Part shown: in pieces, positions 6,420 to 8,923 of the stretch | How the letters are laid out: the number at the start of each line of letters is the position of its first letter | Numbering within the stretch: the stretch's first letter is position 1 | NCBI GenBank assembly: GCA_025455245.1 | Contig: JALOMX010000062.1 | Coordinates: 1-8,923 of the forward strand | DNA: 8,923 nucleotides | Origin: Chitinophagaceae bacterium | Lineage (GTDB): Bacteria > Bacteroidota > Bacteroidia > Chitinophagales > Chitinophagaceae | Direction: 5' to 3' | Position numbers and translations under genes: made by a program | The notes under the pieces: model-generated | Databases searched by the model: none | Told to the model about the DNA's origin: nothing | Seen by the model: the letters and a program-made list of their open reading frames with translations, nothing else

Positions 6420-6965
6420 ATGAAAAATGTAATGATGGGCTTTGCCCTTGTGGTTGCTTTCAGCTTTGCCGGAAATAATAAGGTGGGAGCACAGGCAGTA
6501 AAAATCGGTTACTTCGACCTCGAAACAATGATCTCTTTTATGCCCGGAGCGGATAAAATTGACTCTATGATGCAATCCTATGTAAGAGATTCAATCAATG
6601 CTGAGTACGATTTCAGGGTTTCAGAATTCAACTATCAGGACAGTGTATTAAGGGCCGATAGTGCCAAGATGCTTCCCAAAATCTATCAGGAACGCAAAAC
6701 AAAGCTTTTCCAGGAGTTTTATCTGTTGCAAAACTGGCAGGAATACAGTCAGCAGATGTATCAGCAAAAGCAGCAGGAACTCGTAGGTCCTTTTGCTCAA
6801 AAAGCTGTTGAGGCACTTCGCAAGGTTATTGAAGAAGAAAAATACACACATGTATTCAAGTCCGATTCATTTTATGATGCACCCAAAACAGACGACCTGA
6901 TTCCAAAAGTGGCCAAAAAGCTAGGGGTTACCATCCCTCAGCCACAACAAGGACCAAGAAACTAA
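6420..6965 (+). CDS. OmpH/Skp-family periplasmic chaperone, second of the tandem pair
   Basis: A 181-residue exported protein. The signal peptide (1-26) ends in the SPI-like GAQA, after which VKIGYFDLETMISFMPG gives the family's first strand and helix. The central helical region (about 45-130) differs from the upstream gene: it is rich in Gln, Tyr and Phe (FQEFYLLQNWQEYSQQMYQQKQQEL) rather than Lys/Arg, so the tentacle surface is less basic. The end, EEEKYTHVFKSDSFYDAPKTDDLIPKVAKKLG, mirrors the C-terminal motif of the first gene, supporting an old duplication followed by divergence. The gene follows its partner by 28 bp of A-rich DNA with no strong Shine-Dalgarno sequence and is closed by a strong terminator at 6983. 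Its job is presumably chaperoning of outer-membrane proteins; whether the pair forms mixed trimers cannot be told from sequence. Confidence 0.88.
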   Translation: MKNVMMGFALVVAFSFAGNNKVGAQAVKIGYFDLETMISFMPGADKIDSMMQSYVRDSINAEYDFRVSEFNYQDSVLRADSAKMLPKIYQERKTKLFQEFYLLQNWQEYSQQMYQQKQQELVGPFAQKAVEALRKVIEEEKYTHVFKSDSFYDAPKTDDLIPKVAKKLGVTIPQPQQGPRN

Positions 6966-6982
6966 AATATTTTCTTTACAAC

Positions 6983-7020
6983 AATTACGCCCTGTAAAAT
7001 TCGTTTTACAGGGCGTAATT
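6983..7020 (+). terminator. Strong intrinsic terminator of the Skp-like pair
   Basis: A perfect 17-bp inverted repeat (arms 6983-6999 and 7004-7020) encloses a TTCG tetraloop. The core ACGCCCTGTAAAA pairs without mismatch. It starts 18 nt after the stop at 6965. The downstream arm ends in AATT and is followed by ATTTAATTT instead of a pure U-run, and the arm's own A/T ends make it look similar from either strand. Confidence 0.85.
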
Positions 7021-7114
7021 ATTTAATTTCCATAAGGTTTTGCCCGGGGTAAAAGGCCAAAATTTCTTACTTTATGAACGAAGAGCTATTTTTACATCTT
7101 AAACCACTACGCTT

Positions 7115-7999
7115 ATGAACCGTATAAGCCCTGTCATATTAGCTATTTTTTCGGCTTTTTTATTTTCATCATGCGAAAAAGAATATAGTATAGAATCTGA
7201 TTCTGTACCGGGGCCTCCTGTATTAAACGGATTATTGATTAGTGCTGAAGTAGAGGACCCCCAAACCAAAACCTCTCTCCGATATGATTATAATGCTTCC
7301 GGAAAAATTACTAAAAACTATGCGACCATAAATGCAGGGGCAATATCTGCCGATGTAAACATTACGGCAAGCCGCGACGGAAGCGGAAACCTTTCCGGAT
7401 CAACGGTAGTTATCAAATCAAGTTTTTTACCTGATGGCGATACCCTGAACTACAAACTTTTCCGAAATGGCAGCGGCAGGGTAGTGGCTATGACCATAAA
7501 ACCAAATGATAATGGAGGGCCCATTGCATATGACAGCACCGTATATACTTACAATGCCTCTAACCGTATTGCATCTTATGTTGTTTATGGAGTTACCCGA
7601 AACGCGCCGGGAGTTTTTGTAGTTATACCATATGAGAAATACGAATTTATTTACACGGGCGAAAATGTTACCAGGAGATCACAATATGAACTTAACGGGT
7701 CGGTTAGTAACGCACAACTGCTCGAAACCCTTGACATAGAATATGATAATAAACCGGCAGCAAGGGTTTTGACTGAAGAGGAATACATGTTGGAACTCTC
7801 GCCGGTGAACGGGTTTGTACCATCGGTAAACAATATGGTGAAAATAACGAGCAACTGGCCGGACAGCCCTGACGATAACTATGTCTCTACTTATGTTTAT
7901 ACCTATGGTACAAACGAAAAACCTTCATCAGCGGTAGTAACAACAACCTACAATGCAGGTGGTGGTTCAGTATCCAATATAAAATTCACCTATAACTAA
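7115..7999 (+). CDS. Secreted lipoprotein with YD-like beta repeats, function unknown
   Basis: The 294-residue product starts with a lipoprotein signal (MNRISPVILAIFSAFLFSSC) whose lipobox LFSSC puts the lipidated cysteine at residue 20. It is followed by EKEYSIESDS, an acidic/basic stretch of the sort linked in Bacteroidota to surface display. The mature part has loosely repeated beta-hairpin units of the form Y-x-Y-(N/D)-x-x-(G/N)-(K/R)-I: RYDYNASGKITKNY (56-69), VYTYNASNRIASYVVY (143-158), YEFIYTGENVTRRSQYEL (176-193), VYTYGTNEKPSSAVV (261-275), ending KFTYN. This resembles the DUF4595/RHS-like YD-repeat lipoproteins common in Chitinophagaceae; I cannot name a ligand or enzyme activity. 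No catalytic motif is visible. It stands alone between the Skp terminator and a convergent small gene. A 14-codon reading frame (7074-7118) ends on the start codon. Confidence 0.82.
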   Translation: MNRISPVILAIFSAFLFSSCEKEYSIESDSVPGPPVLNGLLISAEVEDPQTKTSLRYDYNASGKITKNYATINAGAISADVNITASRDGSGNLSGSTVVIKSSFLPDGDTLNYKLFRNGSGRVVAMTIKPNDNGGPIAYDSTVYTYNASNRIASYVVYGVTRNAPGVFVVIPYEKYEFIYTGENVTRRSQYELNGSVSNAQLLETLDIEYDNKPAARVLTEEEYMLELSPVNGFVPSVNNMVKITSNWPDSPDDNYVSTYVYTYGTNEKPSSAVVTTTYNAGGGSVSNIKFTYN

Positions 8000-8005
8000 G
8001 TAGTA

Positions 8006-8033
8006 CCTCAGGTTCGAAAACCATTGAATGAGG
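8006..8033. terminator. Possible weak hairpin between convergent genes
   Basis: CCTCA (8006-8010) can pair with TGAGG (8029-8033) around an inner GGTT/AACC stem. There is a 6-nt bulge and no T-run on either strand. It lies in the 40-bp gap between the stops of the lipoprotein gene and the small membrane-protein gene, where a shared terminator would be expected. The evidence is thin. Confidence 0.25.
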
Positions 8034-8039
8034 AAAGAC

Positions 8040-8240
8040 TTAGTGGCCTTTATGGCTTTCAGCTTTGGTCTGAACCTTTTCAAACCTGTAATGGTCTGTT
8101 TCCTTGTGATCGTTATTCCATAACCACCAGGTAAAAAGAGAAATTGCAACAAAAACAACTGCCACAATAAAAATACCCATTCCATTGGTGTTTTTTCCGA
8201 ATCCCTGTGCAAGGTGGCTTGTATGATGTTCGTTATGCAT
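8040..8240 (-). CDS. Small His-rich single-pass membrane protein, function unknown
   Basis: A 66-residue protein that I do not recognise. The layout is clear: a His-rich N-terminus (MHNEHHTSH), a hydrophobic span at about 21-41 (MGIFIVAVVFVAISLFTWWLW) ending in an aromatic belt, and a charged C-terminal tail (NNDHKETDHYRFEKVQTKAESHKGH). Eight of its 66 residues are His, all outside the membrane span. A -7-like box and a cluster of palindromes lie in front of its start, which supports a real, regulated gene. A longer reading frame in the same region (7967-8296) overlaps the lipoprotein gene and is less credible. Metal binding, or a role as a small subunit of a larger membrane complex, is possible but is only inferred from the His residues and size. 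Confidence 0.65.
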   Translation of the reverse strand: MHNEHHTSHLAQGFGKNTNGMGIFIVAVVFVAISLFTWWLWNNDHKETDHYRFEKVQTKAESHKGH

Positions 8241-8246
8241 AATAGT

Positions 8247-8262
8247 ATAAAAAATTTTTTAT
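8247..8262. repeat. Perfect 16-bp AT palindrome in the leader of the small membrane-protein gene
   Basis: ATAAAAAATTTTTTAT is self-complementary over 16 bp and lies 6 bp upstream of the ATG at 8240, just after the start site predicted from the -7 box at 8269-8276. It is all A/T, so it could be a bent A-tract, a protein-binding site or simple composition. Confidence 0.45.
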
Positions 8263-8268
8263 CTGCTG

Positions 8269-8276
8269 CAAATCTA
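8269..8276 (-). promoter_or_regulatory. Candidate -7 promoter element of the small membrane-protein gene, embedded in a dyad
   Basis: On the minus strand this reads TAGATTTG, an exact TAnnTTTG match, 28 bp before the ATG. The same bases form one arm of a perfect 7-bp inverted repeat, CAAATCT-AAAG-AGATTTG (8269-8286), so a repressor bound to the dyad would cover the promoter. No standard -33 TTTG is visible. Confidence 0.45.
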
Positions 8277-8303
8277 AAGAGATTTGGGAAATTCATTTCT
8301 TCT

Positions 8304-8345
8304 TAATCCGGAAAAGCGTTTATCTACTTGAAAAAAACCGGATTA
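8304..8345. repeat. 8-bp inverted repeat TAATCCGG/CCGGATTA with a 26-bp spacer
   Basis: Arms at 8304-8311 and 8338-8345 are exact inverted copies. The interval lies between the galactanase stop (8358) and the small membrane-protein promoter. Read on the minus strand, the first arm is followed by TTTTTTT (8331-8337), which gives a partly terminator-like look, but the 26-nt loop is too large for a standard intrinsic terminator. A two-half-site operator is the other reading. Confidence 0.4.
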
Positions 8346-8357
8346 TAAAAGAGTGGC

Positions 8358-8923
8358 TTAGTCGGAAAAGGCATCCATGGCTACCGTAGGCTTCCCGCTG
8401 TTGTCAAATGCCCCAAACGTATAGCCCTTCCAGTTACCATAGCTTTGAGGTTCCCAATACAATACCCCAAGTCCTTTATTCTCATTAACCGTTTTAACTT
8501 TTGCAATCAGATCGGTTAAAAATTGTTTACAGGTTGCTGCCTGATCCCAGGACATTCCAACTTCCATTATAATAACTTCTTTTTTGTATTTGGCAACCAT
8601 ATCGTTCATGTTGGAAAGGCATTGTGTATTTAAATTGGCCCAATTGGAAACCGTAGGATATAAAGACATGCCTATAACATCAAATTTGGCCCCAAACCCT
8701 AAAATACCACCAATATTCCAGGTGTATAAACCATTATCGAACCCATTGGATAAATGAACCACCACCCTTGTTTGGGGAAAGACAGCTTTTGCCACATCAT
8801 AACCTGCATTGATAAAAGATGCATAGTTCGACATTCCCCCCGATGAGGCTTTTCCCGTTGGCCAAAGCATCCCATCGTTTGTTTCATTTCCAATTTGGAC
8901 AAATTCGGGGGTAACCCCGGCAG
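8358..8923 (-). CDS. GH53 arabinogalactan endo-beta-1,4-galactanase, C-terminal part
   Basis: The last 187 residues are visible; the N-terminus lies beyond the right edge. GH53 enzymes cut beta-1,4-galactan side chains of pectin with retention of configuration. The visible part begins AGVTPEFVQIGNETNDGMLWPTG, where the Glu of GNE (8883-8885) is the family's acid/base at the end of strand 4. It continues with VVVHLSNGFDNGLYTWN and FDVIGMSLYPTVSNW, then IIMEVGMSW, whose Glu (8562-8564) is the strand-7 nucleophile, and ends GVLYWEPQSYGNWKGYTFGAFDNSGKPTVAMDAFSD. Both catalytic glutamates are therefore present. The protein stops right after the barrel, with no added carbohydrate-binding or secretion domain. 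In Bacteroidota such genes usually sit in SusC/SusD polysaccharide-utilisation loci; if so, this is the last gene of one, and the rest lies to the right. Confidence 0.93.
   Translation of the reverse strand, partial: AGVTPEFVQIGNETNDGMLWPTGKASSGGMSNYASFINAGYDVAKAVFPQTRVVVHLSNGFDNGLYTWNIGGILGFGAKFDVIGMSLYPTVSNWANLNTQCLSNMNDMVAKYKKEVIIMEVGMSWDQAATCKQFLTDLIAKVKTVNENKGLGVLYWEPQSYGNWKGYTFGAFDNSGKPTVAMDAFSD

Noticed and set aside
7967..8296. 109-residue minus-strand frame covering the small membrane-protein gene
   Set aside because: It overlaps the 3' end of the lipoprotein gene and runs through the candidate promoter; the 66-residue frame has the clearer membrane span and ordered termini.

Overview
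The window looks like chromosomal DNA from a member of the Bacteroidota, probably a Chitinophagaceae/Sphingobacteriia-type organism. The signs are AT-rich intergenic regions with TAnnTTTG boxes (the Bacteroidota -7 promoter element), tandem OmpH/Skp genes, a RecQ with a long C-terminal extension, an SPII lipoprotein with a short acidic/basic stretch after the lipid cysteine, and a GH53 galactanase. No tRNA, rRNA, CRISPR array, insertion sequence or phage gene was found. The genus assignment is inference.

Layout, left to right. (1) 1-985: a divergent pair, the 5' part of a Cys/Met-metabolism PLP enzyme (minus strand, cut by the window edge) and an Lrp/AsnC regulator (plus), separated by 154 bp with dyads and a -7 box. 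(2) 988-3389: a hairpin terminator, then recQ on the minus strand. (3) 3390-3644: a divergent intergenic region with an unexplained nested inverted repeat. (4) 3645-5768: kdsD (arabinose-5-phosphate isomerase) and a mannose-1-phosphate guanylyltransferase, both supplying sugars for cell-surface glycans. (5) 5873-7020: two tandem OmpH/Skp-like periplasmic chaperones closed by a perfect 17-bp stem terminator. (6) 7115-7999: a lipoprotein with YD-like beta repeats. (7) 8040-8240: a 66-residue His-rich single-pass membrane protein on the minus strand, whose upstream region is dense in palindromes. (8) 8358-8923: the C-terminal half of a GH53 endo-beta-1,4-galactanase on the minus strand, which runs off the right edge.

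The central block is coherent: kdsD feeds Kdo synthesis for lipid A/LPS, the guanylyltransferase makes GDP-mannose for O-antigen or exopolysaccharide, and the Skp-like proteins escort outer-membrane proteins. The left-hand pair suggests an amino-acid-responsive regulator controlling a sulfur amino-acid enzyme. The right edge may be the end of a polysaccharide-utilisation locus that lies outside the window. Most of the window is ordinary core genome. The parts worth a second look are the structured intergenic regions (3485-3540 and 8247-8345) and the His-rich small membrane protein; nothing here amounts to a clear new system.
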